A stretch of DNA of 64,000 nucleotides from Oscillospiraceae bacterium (lineage in GTDB: Bacteria > Bacillota > Clostridia > Oscillospirales > Ruminococcaceae). Both the position numbers and the translations under genes were made by a program. Below the pieces are notes generated by a model. It saw nothing but the letters and a program-made list of their open reading frames with translations, had not been told where the DNA came from and ran no database searches. How positions within the stretch are numbered: the stretch's first letter is position 1; every line of letters starts with the position of its first letter. Positions 46,106 to 53,740 of the stretch are shown here, piece by piece. The DNA lies in contig CADBXK010000001.1 of the NCBI GenBank assembly GCA_902798695.1, positions 62,001 to 126,000 of the forward strand. The letters run 5' to 3'.

Positions 46106-47118
46106 TAAAGACAACTATTTTAGATGCATCCACTGACAATATTATATATTGTGCGGATTTGTTAAAAAATGGTGAAGTTGTGGCTATGCCCACAGAAACT
46201 GTATATGGACTGGCGGCTAATATTTTTAATGATAAAGCAGTATCTAAAATTTTTGAAATAAAGGGTAGACCACAAGATAATCCTTTGATTTGCCATATTA
46301 GTAATATTAGTATGTTGGATGAGTTGACGATTGATTTGCATTCTGAAATATTTCAAAAGTTAATTGAAAAATTTTGGCCAGGACCACTTACAGTAATCGT
46401 TCCCAGAAACAAAAAAGTTTCTAATTTAATTACTGCTAATCTTGATACAGTAGCTATTAGATTTCCATCACATATTGTTTCTAGAAAATTAATAGAAGCT
46501 TGTGGTTTTCCTTTGGCCGCTCCGTCTGCTAATTTATCAGGAAAACCAAGTCCGACATCTGCTAATCATGTTTTTTATGATTTAAATGGAAGAATTAAAG
46601 CAATCTTAGATGGTGGAATATGTGAAGTGGGGTTAGAATCGACTATAGTTAAAATTGAAGATGATTCGTTAAGAGTATTGCGACCAGGTATAATTAGCGT
46701 AGATATGCTAAAAGAGGTTACTGAGAATATTGTTTTAGACGATTCAGTTTTAAACCAAATCGATCCTAATAGCACAGTTATATCACCAGGAACCAAATAT
46801 AAACATTATTCTCCAAATGCAGATATTGTTTTGGTAGATAGTTCGTTGGATGATTTTAGGACTTATGTTTCAGATAAATTGAAAGAAAATGTATGGTGTG
46901 CTGTTTTTGACGGTGAGCAAAAGTGCTTTGATAAAAATGTATTAACTTTTGGTTATAATGAAAAAGATCAAGCGCATAATATTTTTATGGTGCTTCGTAA
47001 ATTTGATGAATTAGGAGCAAGCAAAGTTTTTTTTAGATGTCCTAAAAAAGAAAATATTGGGTTGGCTGTTTATAATAGATTGCTTAGAGCTGCAGCATTT
47101 AATTTAGTTGTTTTATAG
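46102..47118 (+). CDS. tsaC: L-threonylcarbamoyladenylate synthase (TsaC/Sua5)
   Basis: Makes threonylcarbamoyl-AMP for t6A37 of tRNA. YrdC domain from about 10-200: [26 protein letters not shown] and [13 protein letters not shown]. The extra Sua5 domain follows the [12 protein letters not shown] linker near 227 and reaches 338 aa. The start is TTG 46102, overlapping the prfA stop, with GGAGG at 46090-46094. prfA next to this gene is common in firmicutes. Confidence 0.95.
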   Translation: MIKTTILDASTDNIIYCADLLKNGEVVAMPTETVYGLAANIFNDKAVSKIFEIKGRPQDNPLICHISNISMLDELTIDLHSEIFQKLIEKFWPGPLTVIVPRNKKVSNLITANLDTVAIRFPSHIVSRKLIEACGFPLAAPSANLSGKPSPTSANHVFYDLNGRIKAILDGGICEVGLESTIVKIEDDSLRVLRPGIISVDMLKEVTENIVLDDSVLNQIDPNSTVISPGTKYKHYSPNADIVLVDSSLDDFRTYVSDKLKENVWCAVFDGEQKCFDKNVLTFGYNEKDQAHNIFMVLRKFDELGASKVFFRCPKKENIGLAVYNRLLRAAAFNLVVL

Positions 47119-47134
47119 TTTTAGGAGTATTTAT

Positions 47135-47707
47135 ATGGTTATTGGATTAACAGGACCGACTGGTTCTGGAAAATCAGAAGTTAGTAAATATTTGAAAAAA
47201 AAAGGTTTTTTTATAATAGATTCTGATAAAATTGTAAAGGATCTTTATGCTAATTGTAATGAATGCATTGACGATGTAGGCAGACATTTTGAGGGTGTGG
47301 TAGACAATAATGTTGTTAATAAAAAAAAGTTGGCAGGAATTGTTTTTAAAGATACAAAATTGCTTACAAAATTATGTGAAGTTGTAAATCCATATATATT
47401 AAACCAAATAGAAACTGAAATTAATGATAGAGATGGCGAGTGTGTCATATTGGATGCTCCAACATTATTTGAAAGTGGAGCGTATAGGCTTTGTGACTAT
47501 AGTTTAGCAATTTTGAGTGAAAAACAAATCTGTTTGAATAGAATATTAGATAGAGATGGTATTAGTTATTATGATGCAATAAATAGGATAAATGTGCAGC
47601 CACAAGATGATTTTTATATCAAATATGCTAATGAAATTGTTTATAACAATGGGAAATTATCTGATTTTATTAAAGATGTAGAAAATGTGTTACAAAAATG
47701 GGTATAA
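47135..47707 (+). CDS. coaE: Dephospho-CoA kinase
   Basis: Last step of coenzyme A synthesis. P-loop GLTGPTGSGKSEVSKYL at the start, then IDSDKIVKDLY and VILDAPTLFESG. 190 aa. ATG 47135 behind TTAGGAG is chosen; a longer frame to 47108 overlaps tsaC and is not needed. Confidence 0.93.
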   Translation: MVIGLTGPTGSGKSEVSKYLKKKGFFIIDSDKIVKDLYANCNECIDDVGRHFEGVVDNNVVNKKKLAGIVFKDTKLLTKLCEVVNPYILNQIETEINDRDGECVILDAPTLFESGAYRLCDYSLAILSEKQICLNRILDRDGISYYDAINRINVQPQDDFYIKYANEIVYNNGKLSDFIKDVENVLQKWV

Positions 47708-47747
47708 TTTTATATGTATTTGTTATCTAAAAGGAGCAACTTAATTT

Positions 47748-48344
47748 ATGAAGTTGATTGCAAAAGAAAAGAAATTTAGAAATGTGTTTTTTAGGACTTT
47801 TTTAGTTTTGATCGTTACTTCGATAATTGCATTTTTAGCCTATCCGCATTTTGCACGAAGCTATTTATTTCCAAAGAAATATTCTGATTGTATTAGTAAA
47901 TATGCTCATAAATATGGTGTGGATGAATATTTTGTTTATTCTATAATTTATAATGAATCGCGATTTAATGAATGTGCTCAAAGTAATGCTGGAGCTAGGG
48001 GATTAATGCAAATAACGGAAAACACATTTAATTGGGCTAAAAGCAGGCTGGGCCCTGATGATACATCTGAATACAAAGATGTTTTTAATTATGATGTTAA
48101 TATAAAGTATGGCACTTACATATTATCCACTCTTTTTAAAGAATTTAAAACTGATAAAGAGGTTGCCGCTGCCTACCATTCTGGCAGAGGAAAAGTTAAT
48201 GAGTGGCTATCTAATAATAATCAATCTTTGGATGAGTTTTTGAGTAATAATAGAAATAAATATCCCGCGGCTTATGATTATATTAATAAAGTTGCTGAGG
48301 TAAAAAAAATATATAAAAAATTATATAGTGAAAATCAAGTTTAG
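47748..48344 (+). CDS. Membrane-anchored lytic transglycosylase (SLT family)
   Basis: 198 aa: one N-terminal helix (about 18-37) and an extracytoplasmic SLT domain with the catalytic Glu in YNESRFNECAQSNAGARGLM near 65 and the AAYHSGRGKVNEWL motif near 140. It cleaves peptidoglycan between MurNAc and GlcNAc. Lying after coaE matches many clostridia, where it is annotated as soluble lytic transglycosylase. ATG 47748 is behind AAGGAG. Confidence 0.93.
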   Translation: MKLIAKEKKFRNVFFRTFLVLIVTSIIAFLAYPHFARSYLFPKKYSDCISKYAHKYGVDEYFVYSIIYNESRFNECAQSNAGARGLMQITENTFNWAKSRLGPDDTSEYKDVFNYDVNIKYGTYILSTLFKEFKTDKEVAAAYHSGRGKVNEWLSNNNQSLDEFLSNNRNKYPAAYDYINKVAEVKKIYKKLYSENQV

Positions 48345-48359
48345 AAAGGAAGATTTTAA

Positions 48360-49751
48360 ATGAATATTGAAGAATTAAAAAAAGAATTGTTTTATGTTAA
48401 GCAAAATGCAAATATAAAATTAAGTGATGAATTGTTAGATCAAGTACATAGTTATTGTGAAGCATATAAAGAATTTTTAGACTCATCTAAAACAGAGAGA
48501 GAAGCTTGTTATAGTTCTATAGAAATGGCTAAAAAACGTGGCTTTATTCCTTTTTCCAAAAATGAAAAATATAAACCGGGAGATAAAATATATTATATTA
48601 ATAGAGATAAAAGTTTGATTTTAGCAATTATAGGTAAAAAATCATTGAAAGATGGAATAAAGTTAGCTGCAGCTCACATTGATTCTCCTAGACTTGATTT
48701 GAAGCCAAACCCTCTTTATGAAGATAGTCAGTTGGCTTTTTTCAAAACCCATTATTATGGTGGTATAAAAAAATATCAGTGGACAGCTGTTCCGCTATCT
48801 TTACATGGTGTTATTCTCAAGGCTAATGGCGAAAAAGTTGAAGTAAATATTGGTGAAGATGAGAAAGATCCTGTTTTTTGTGTTAATGATCTTTTGCCAC
48901 ACCTTGCAGATTTACAAATGAAAAGACCTGCCAAAGATATTGTTTATGGCGAAGATTTAAATGTATTAATTGGTTCAAAACCATTCAAGGATGACGAAAA
49001 AAGTGAAATGGTTAAATTGAACATAATGAAAATTTTAAATGAAAAATATGGAATTGTGGAGAGAGATTTTATTTCAGCAGAATTGGAAATGGTTCCGGCA
49101 TTTAAAGCATCTGATGTTGGCTTTGATAGAAGTTTGATTGGATCTTATGGACAAGATGATAGAGTGTGTGCTTATAACTCGTTAAGAGCTATTTTAGATT
49201 GTGAATCGCCAGAATATACCGTTGTTACTATGTTGGCTGATAAAGAGGAAATTGGTAGTGATGGAAACACTGGAATGAATTCATACTTTTTCAAATATTT
49301 TATTGAGGATTTAGCGAAAATTTTTGAAACTGATGGCAGAACAGTTCTTTCAAATTCTGAATGTATGTCTACTGATGTTGGTGCTGCATTTGATCCTACT
49401 TATGCTGTGGCATATGAGAAAAACAACTCGGCAATGTGTGGCTTTGGAACTATAATTACTAAGTATACTGGAGCTCGTGGTAAATCTGGAACATCAGATG
49501 CGTCGGCAGAATTTGTTGATAAAATTACCAGATTGTTAGATTCTAAGGAAATAAATTGGCAAACAGGTGAGTTAGGAAAAGTAGATGGTGGAGGTGGCGG
49601 AACAGTCGCTATGTTTTTGGCAAAACTGAATATGGATGTTGTTGATGTTGGGGTTCCAATATTGTCTATGCACTCACCATTTGAAATTTCATCTAAAGTA
49701 GATGTGTTTGAAAATTACCGTGCAATAACTTCTTTTTTTCAGCAAAAGTAA
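48360..49751 (+). CDS. M18-family aminopeptidase
   Basis: 463-aa zinc metallopeptidase of the M18 (aspartyl aminopeptidase) family. Metal ligands are in AAHIDSPRLDL near 103, MLADKEEIGSDG near 295 and MHSPFE near 440. This length and the LSLHGVI and VPILSMHSPFEISSK segments fit the clostridial branch. Cytosolic peptide turnover is expected. ATG 48360 follows AAAGGAAG. Confidence 0.93.
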   Translation: MNIEELKKELFYVKQNANIKLSDELLDQVHSYCEAYKEFLDSSKTEREACYSSIEMAKKRGFIPFSKNEKYKPGDKIYYINRDKSLILAIIGKKSLKDGIKLAAAHIDSPRLDLKPNPLYEDSQLAFFKTHYYGGIKKYQWTAVPLSLHGVILKANGEKVEVNIGEDEKDPVFCVNDLLPHLADLQMKRPAKDIVYGEDLNVLIGSKPFKDDEKSEMVKLNIMKILNEKYGIVERDFISAELEMVPAFKASDVGFDRSLIGSYGQDDRVCAYNSLRAILDCESPEYTVVTMLADKEEIGSDGNTGMNSYFFKYFIEDLAKIFETDGRTVLSNSECMSTDVGAAFDPTYAVAYEKNNSAMCGFGTIITKYTGARGKSGTSDASAEFVDKITRLLDSKEINWQTGELGKVDGGGGGTVAMFLAKLNMDVVDVGVPILSMHSPFEISSKVDVFENYRAITSFFQQK

Positions 49752-49812
49752 TAATTCATAGGTTTTATTGATGTAAATTAAATTTATGTTAAAATTAGTT
49801 AGGAGAAAGATT

Positions 49813-50568
49813 ATGTTAGCTATTGTTACAGGTGCTAGTTCGGGAATTGGCCGAGATATTGCTAAAAAACTTGCTGATAGAAATATAGATTTAATATTAG
49901 TTTCAAGAAATGAAGAAAGTCTTTCTTTATTTGCAAAAACACTGAAAGTAAAAACCAAAATAATAGCTTTAGATTTGTCAAATAGACAAAATTGCTATAA
50001 ATTATATGATATGACAAAAAACGAAAAAATAGATATTTTAGTAAATAATGCTGGATTTGGAAGTTGTAATCAATTTTCTAACTCAGAACTAATTACAGAC
50101 CTTAATATGATAGATCTTAATATATGTGCAGTTCAAATATTGTCTAGACTATATATTAAGGATTTTATTGAGAGAGATAGTGGATATATTCTTAACGTTG
50201 CATCTTCTGCTGGGTTTACAGCAGGAGGCCCGCTTATGGCAACATACTATGCAACAAAATCTTACATTATAAAATTATCTTTAGCAATTTATGAGGAATT
50301 GCGAAGAAGTAATAGTAATATTGGTATTAGTGTGTTGTGCCCTGGACCGGTTAAGACTAAGTTTAATAATAGAGCAGGGGTACATTTTTCAGTTAAACCA
50401 TTGTTAAGTGAAGATGTTGCAAAGATGGCAGTTGAAAAATTATTTAAAAAACAATTAGTCATAATACCTGGTTTATTGATGAAATTATCATATGTTGCTT
50501 CAAAGATATTGCCGTTGAAATTGCAATTAAAAATTGCTTATAAAATACAACATAAAAAGAAAACATAG
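49813..50568 (+). CDS. Short-chain dehydrogenase/reductase
   Basis: 251 aa with the NAD(P) motif TGASSGIG at the start, NNAG near 81 and the catalytic Ser then YYATK near 150. The C-terminal 40 residues are basic and hydrophobic (MKLSYVASKILPLKLQLK), suggesting membrane association as in the DltE/YqjQ-like branch. The substrate is unknown. ATG 49813 is behind AGGAGAAAG. Confidence 0.88.
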   Translation: MLAIVTGASSGIGRDIAKKLADRNIDLILVSRNEESLSLFAKTLKVKTKIIALDLSNRQNCYKLYDMTKNEKIDILVNNAGFGSCNQFSNSELITDLNMIDLNICAVQILSRLYIKDFIERDSGYILNVASSAGFTAGGPLMATYYATKSYIIKLSLAIYEELRRSNSNIGISVLCPGPVKTKFNNRAGVHFSVKPLLSEDVAKMAVEKLFKKQLVIIPGLLMKLSYVASKILPLKLQLKIAYKIQHKKKT

Positions 50569-50572
50569 TTTT

Positions 50573-51187
50573 TTAATCTTTTGATATAACTACTAATAAA
50601 AGTCCGGATTTAAGAGTTATTGTAGCAGTTTTTGAGTTGAATTCATTGCTTATTCCTCTGGATGTTTTTGAATTTAAATTTTCATTTTTTAGAGAATATT
50701 TTAGGCCATCTGTCGTTATACCTGTGCATTTAGTTAAAGGAATTAGTGAGCAGTAATGGTGTTTAACAGATTGTATTTGAATTTGTGAGTCACAAAGCAT
50801 TAATATATTGTTAGTATCTACAATTTTTCCATTTATATTGTGTTCTAGTAGAATTTTAAGCATATTTATATTTGATAATGTATGATCTAGTCTATTTCCA
50901 CAACACCCTAACAATATGACGTCAGTGGCTCCTTTTTCTATTGCTATATCTATGGCAATTTCCGTATCGGTTTTGTCTTTGTTTTTTGGATATATTTGTA
51001 TCGTTTGGCCTGTTAAATTAGATTTGACTGAATCCATATCTCCAACGCATAGATTTGGATTTATGTTTGTGCCGGTTAATGCGTCAAATCCGCTATCAGC
51101 ACATATTATATACGAATCTTGGGTTATGTATTTGTTTAATATTAATTGGTTGGGAGCGTTTCCACCAGATATTATTACAACTTTCAT
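50573..51187 (-). CDS. thiN: Thiamine pyrophosphokinase
   Basis: Converts thiamine to thiamine diphosphate. 204 aa with ICADSGFDAL, CVGDMDSVKS, the KDKTDTEIAI metal site and LLGCCGNRLDHTLSNINML in the catalytic half, and a beta-rich C-terminal half. It is convergent with the SDR gene and divergent from the HAD gene downstream. ATG at 51187. Confidence 0.92.
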   Translation of the reverse strand: MKVVIISGGNAPNQLILNKYITQDSYIICADSGFDALTGTNINPNLCVGDMDSVKSNLTGQTIQIYPKNKDKTDTEIAIDIAIEKGATDVILLGCCGNRLDHTLSNINMLKILLEHNINGKIVDTNNILMLCDSQIQIQSVKHHYCSLIPLTKCTGITTDGLKYSLKNENLNSKTSRGISNEFNSKTATITLKSGLLLVVISKD

Positions 51188-51267
51188 GTTTTATTCCTCA
51201 CATACCATTTTTATTTGTTATATAATTTTACAATATTTATATTTTATAAGCAAGGAGAAGTGTTTAT

Positions 51268-51951
51268 ATGAACTATAGTGCAGCAATTTTTGATATGGAC
51301 GGAACTTTACTCGATTCTACATGGGTTTGGGGAAAGGTTGATGAAGAATTTCATAAAATGATTGGTGTTGTAAAAACTTTAAAATATTCTGAGGATATAA
51401 TGCATATGCCTCCTACAGAATGTGCTAAATATACAAAACAAATATACAATCTATCTGAAACTATCGATGAAATAAAAATGATGTGGTATAACATTGCAAA
51501 GGATTTGTATTTAAATGAAGTAGAATTAAAACCGGGTGCTAAACAATTACTTGAAGCTATGAAAATGCAAGGAATTCATATTTCACTTGCTACGTCTTGT
51601 TATGCTGAAATTGCAGAATTGATTTTAAAAAGACATGGTATTTATGATGTGTTTGAGCATTTTCTATATTCCGATAAGTTAGGGGTGAACAAAGAATCGG
51701 CAGATATATATAAGTTTGCTGCAGAATATATGGGGGTTTTACCAGAAAACTGTGCTGTATTTGAAGATATATTAAAGCCGTTGAACCTTGTTAAAGGGTG
51801 TGGAATGGGGTACTTTGCTGTTGATGATAGACAGACAAATGAAACTAAGAAAGCACTTCAGCAAAATGCAGACCATTATATATTTGATTTTAATGATTTT
51901 ATTAATAATGGAGATTTTGAGAGATTTTTTTGCTTGAAAGAGGTAGTGTAA
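51268..51951 (+). CDS. HAD-superfamily phosphatase (beta-phosphoglucomutase-like)
   Basis: 227 aa with motif I FDMDGTLLDS, a helical cap (about 20-85), motif II SLATSC near 110, a Lys in SDKLGVNK and motif IV FEDI near 165. The type is HAD-IA, acting on sugar phosphates or mononucleotides; the substrate cannot be told. ATG 51268 follows AAGGAGAAG. The next HAD gene begins one base after its stop. Confidence 0.88.
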   Translation: MNYSAAIFDMDGTLLDSTWVWGKVDEEFHKMIGVVKTLKYSEDIMHMPPTECAKYTKQIYNLSETIDEIKMMWYNIAKDLYLNEVELKPGAKQLLEAMKMQGIHISLATSCYAEIAELILKRHGIYDVFEHFLYSDKLGVNKESADIYKFAAEYMGVLPENCAVFEDILKPLNLVKGCGMGYFAVDDRQTNETKKALQQNADHYIFDFNDFINNGDFERFFCLKEVV

Positions 51952-51952
51952 A

Positions 51953-52585
51953 TTGAAACGTTTTTTATTTATAAGTGATTTTGATGGAACTATGACATCA
52001 CAGGATTTCTTCTTGCAAATCATGTACAGATATGAACATGCCAAAGTTTTTTCAAATAATTGGAAATCTGGATTTGATTTGCTATCGGATGTATTTGGTA
52101 GTATTAATTTAAGTGAAGACGAGTTACAAAATGAGATTGAACACATACCATTAGATCCTTATTTTGTGGATGTTGTTAACTTAGTTAGAAATTGTGGAGG
52201 AGATTTTTTAATATTAAGTGCTGGATGTAAGTATTATATTGAAAGAAAATTAAAGTCAGTGGGAATTGATAATGTGAATATAATAGCTAATGATGGTGTT
52301 TATAAAAATGGCGGAATAGAGTTAATAAGAGATAAAAATGACAGGTTTTATTCAGAAAAATTTGGCATAGATAAAGAGAGGGTTGTTAAATATTTTAGAG
52401 ATAAGTATGAGGTAATTGCATATGCTGGAGATTCTTTTGTGGATTTTGAAGCATGTAAGCTTTGTGATTTAAAATTTTCTAAAGGAAGATTAGATAATAT
52501 ATTAAATTTATTTGCTATAGATCATTATAATTTTAAAAATTTTTCTGAAATAGTAAAAATTTTAAATGATAAATTAAAACAATAA
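51953..52585 (+). CDS. HAD-superfamily phosphatase (MtnX/SerB-like)
   Basis: 210 aa with motif I FISDFDGTMTSQDFF, motif II ILSAGCKYYIERKL near 84 and motif IV YAGDSFVDFEACKLC near 160, as in the HAD-IB group that includes MtnX and phosphoserine phosphatase. The start is TTG 51953 with AGAGG at about 51939-51943. Paired with the HAD-IA gene upstream; their shared pathway is unknown. Confidence 0.85.
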   Translation: MKRFLFISDFDGTMTSQDFFLQIMYRYEHAKVFSNNWKSGFDLLSDVFGSINLSEDELQNEIEHIPLDPYFVDVVNLVRNCGGDFLILSAGCKYYIERKLKSVGIDNVNIIANDGVYKNGGIELIRDKNDRFYSEKFGIDKERVVKYFRDKYEVIAYAGDSFVDFEACKLCDLKFSKGRLDNILNLFAIDHYNFKNFSEIVKILNDKLKQ

Positions 52586-52699
52586 TTTGTTTTTTTACTT
52601 AAAATATGGCAATTTTTGTGTTTAAATGTCATATAAAAATGTTTTAATTTTAAAAATTTTTATACAATATCATGTAAATAAAAAAAATTGAAAATATGC

Positions 52700-52728
52700 T
52701 TGACAAATAGAATTTGGTTGTGTATAAT
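52700..52728 (+). promoter_or_regulatory. Consensus promoter of the tRNA cluster
   Basis: TTGACA (52700-52705), spacer of exactly 17, TATAAT (52723-52728): a perfect SigA promoter 28 bases before tRNA-Val. Confidence 0.9.
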
Positions 52729-52755
52729 AATATTCGTCGTTGAGACATGTTGATT

Positions 52756-52831
52756 GGGAGCTTAGCTCAGCTGGGAGAGCATCTGCCTTACAAGCAGGGG
52801 GTCACAGGTTCGAGCCCTGTAGTTCCCACCA
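52756..52831 (+). tRNA. tRNA-Val (anticodon TAC)
   Basis: 76 bases including an encoded CCA. Acceptor GGGAGCT pairs with AGTTCCC (one wobble), anticodon loop CTTACAA, T-loop GGTTCGAGCC. Confidence 0.97.
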
Positions 52832-52836
52832 CATAC

Positions 52837-52913
52837 GGCCCTGTAGTTCAGTTGGTTAGAACGCCTGCCTGTCACGCAGGAGGTCGACAGTTCAAGTCTG
52901 TTCAGGGTCGCCA
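52837..52913 (+). tRNA. tRNA-Asp (anticodon GTC)
   Basis: 77 bases with encoded CCA. Acceptor GGCCCTG pairs with CAGGGTC (one wobble); anticodon loop CTGTCAC; T-loop AGTTCAAGTCT. Five bases after tRNA-Val. Confidence 0.97.
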
Positions 52914-52946
52914 TTTTTTTGACTAAATTATGTTTGGTCAAATTTT

Positions 52947-53022
<76 letters not shown>

Positions 53023-53046
53023 AATTTTGAAATGTTTGGGGTTTTT

Positions 53047-53078
53047 GTCAGTCTTTAATTTTAGATTGACATTTTTTA
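53047..53078 (+). terminator. Terminator after the Val-Asp-Phe tRNAs
   Basis: GTCAGTCT (53047-53054) pairs with AGATTGAC (53063-53070), one wobble, followed by ATTTTTTATTTT. Confidence 0.75.
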
Positions 53079-53156
53079 TTTTGTGTATATTGGTTTGTGC
53101 AGTTTTTCTTGTGTTTTTGGTTATATGATTATGACAAGTAAAGATTGCAAACTTTT

Positions 53157-53232
53157 GCGGGTTTAGCTCATCTGGTAGAGCGCCACCTTGCCAAGGTGGA
53201 GGTAGCGAGTTCGAGCCTCGTAACCCGCTCCA
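53157..53232 (+). tRNA. tRNA-Gly (anticodon GCC)
   Basis: 76 bases with encoded CCA. Acceptor GCGGGTT pairs with AACCCGC, anticodon stem CCACC/GGTGG with loop TTGCCAA, T-loop AGTTCGAGCCT. It lies beyond a terminator and so probably has its own promoter. Confidence 0.97.
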
Positions 53233-53236
53233 GAGG

Positions 53237-53270
53237 AAGTGTGTCTTGGTTTTTAAGACACACTTTTTGT
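53237..53270 (+). terminator. Terminator after tRNA-Gly
   Basis: A perfect 11-bp stem, AAGTGTGTCTT (53237-53247) with AAGACACACTT (53255-53265), followed by a T run. Confidence 0.9.
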
Positions 53271-53316
53271 TTTGATTAATCTTTTAATAATAATTGTATC
53301 ACTTTTGAATTTCTTG

Positions 53317-53325
53317 CATACATAT
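53317..53325 (+). promoter_or_regulatory. Possible SigE-type -10 element before spoIIID
   Basis: CATACATAT at 53317-53325 resembles the SigE -10 (CATACAAT), 36 bases before the spoIIID start. The region around 15 bases further upstream (TGTATCA) is a poor -35. spoIIID is a mother-cell SigE gene in Bacillus, so such a promoter is expected here. Confidence 0.3.
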
Positions 53326-53360
53326 TGATTAAAGTTAATATGTTTTGTGAGGTGTTTTTA

Positions 53361-53513
53361 TTGAAAAATAAAATTGATGATAGGTGTATCCAGTTAGGTG
53401 AACATATTGCTAAAAATTCTGCTACGGTTAGATCAACAGCGAAAAAATTTGGAGTTTCTAAAAGTACTGTACATACAGTTGTAATAAAAATGAAAGGTTT
53501 TTATTATAAATAA
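53361..53513 (+). CDS. spoIIID: spoIIID, 5' segment (gene interrupted by a skin-like element)
   Basis: SpoIIID is the mother-cell DNA-binding protein that switches gene expression between the SigE and SigK stages of sporulation. This segment gives DDRCIQLGEHIAKNSATVR then AKKFGVSKSTVH, the N-terminal helices and most of the helix-turn-helix. From 53476 the frame runs into element sequence: the residue after His38 becomes Thr instead of Lys, 11 unrelated residues follow (VVIKMKGFYYK) and the stop comes, giving 50 aa. The start is TTG 53361 with GTGAGGTG seven bases upstream. The missing half lies at 58900-59033 in the matching frame. As it stands, the product lacks half of the recognition helix and the basic C-terminus and should not bind DNA normally. 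Confidence 0.92.
   Translation: MKNKIDDRCIQLGEHIAKNSATVRSTAKKFGVSKSTVHTVVIKMKGFYYK
53470..53500 (+). other. attL: left junction of the element
   Basis: Core TACATA (53470-53475; central CA at 53472-53473) lies in spoIIID codons 37-39. The element-side arm reads GTTGT (53478-53482), TAAA (53485-53488), ATGAA (53490-53494) and GGTTT (53496-53500), which mirrors the arm at attR. Confidence 0.85.
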
Positions 53514-53632
53514 TTTAAGTATATTGTGTATTTTTATTTCTGAAGGTTAAATATCTAAATTGTTTAATAATGGTTTTGTTAAAAAAATTTAAAAAAATTA
53601 ATAGAAAAATATATAAATAATGAAAAATATGA

Positions 53633-53638
53633 TATAAT
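53633..53638 (+). promoter_or_regulatory. Likely promoter -10 of the element's surface protein gene
   Basis: TATAAT with TGA directly before it (TGATATAAT, 53630-53638) is an extended -10 about 90 bases before the ribosome site. No clear -35. Confidence 0.45.
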
Positions 53639-53740
53639 ATAAACAATCGTATTTATATTATGTCATATTTTTTGTTATAGATGTCAAATTTACTGTTGTT
53701 TTATTGTTGCGTTTAGTGGTATAAAAAGGAGGGAAGAATT

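Noticed and set aside
53361-53513. spoIIID as a simple truncated pseudogene
   Set aside because: The missing half lies 5.4 kb away in the matching frame with an identical junction hexamer, next to a site-specific recombinase.
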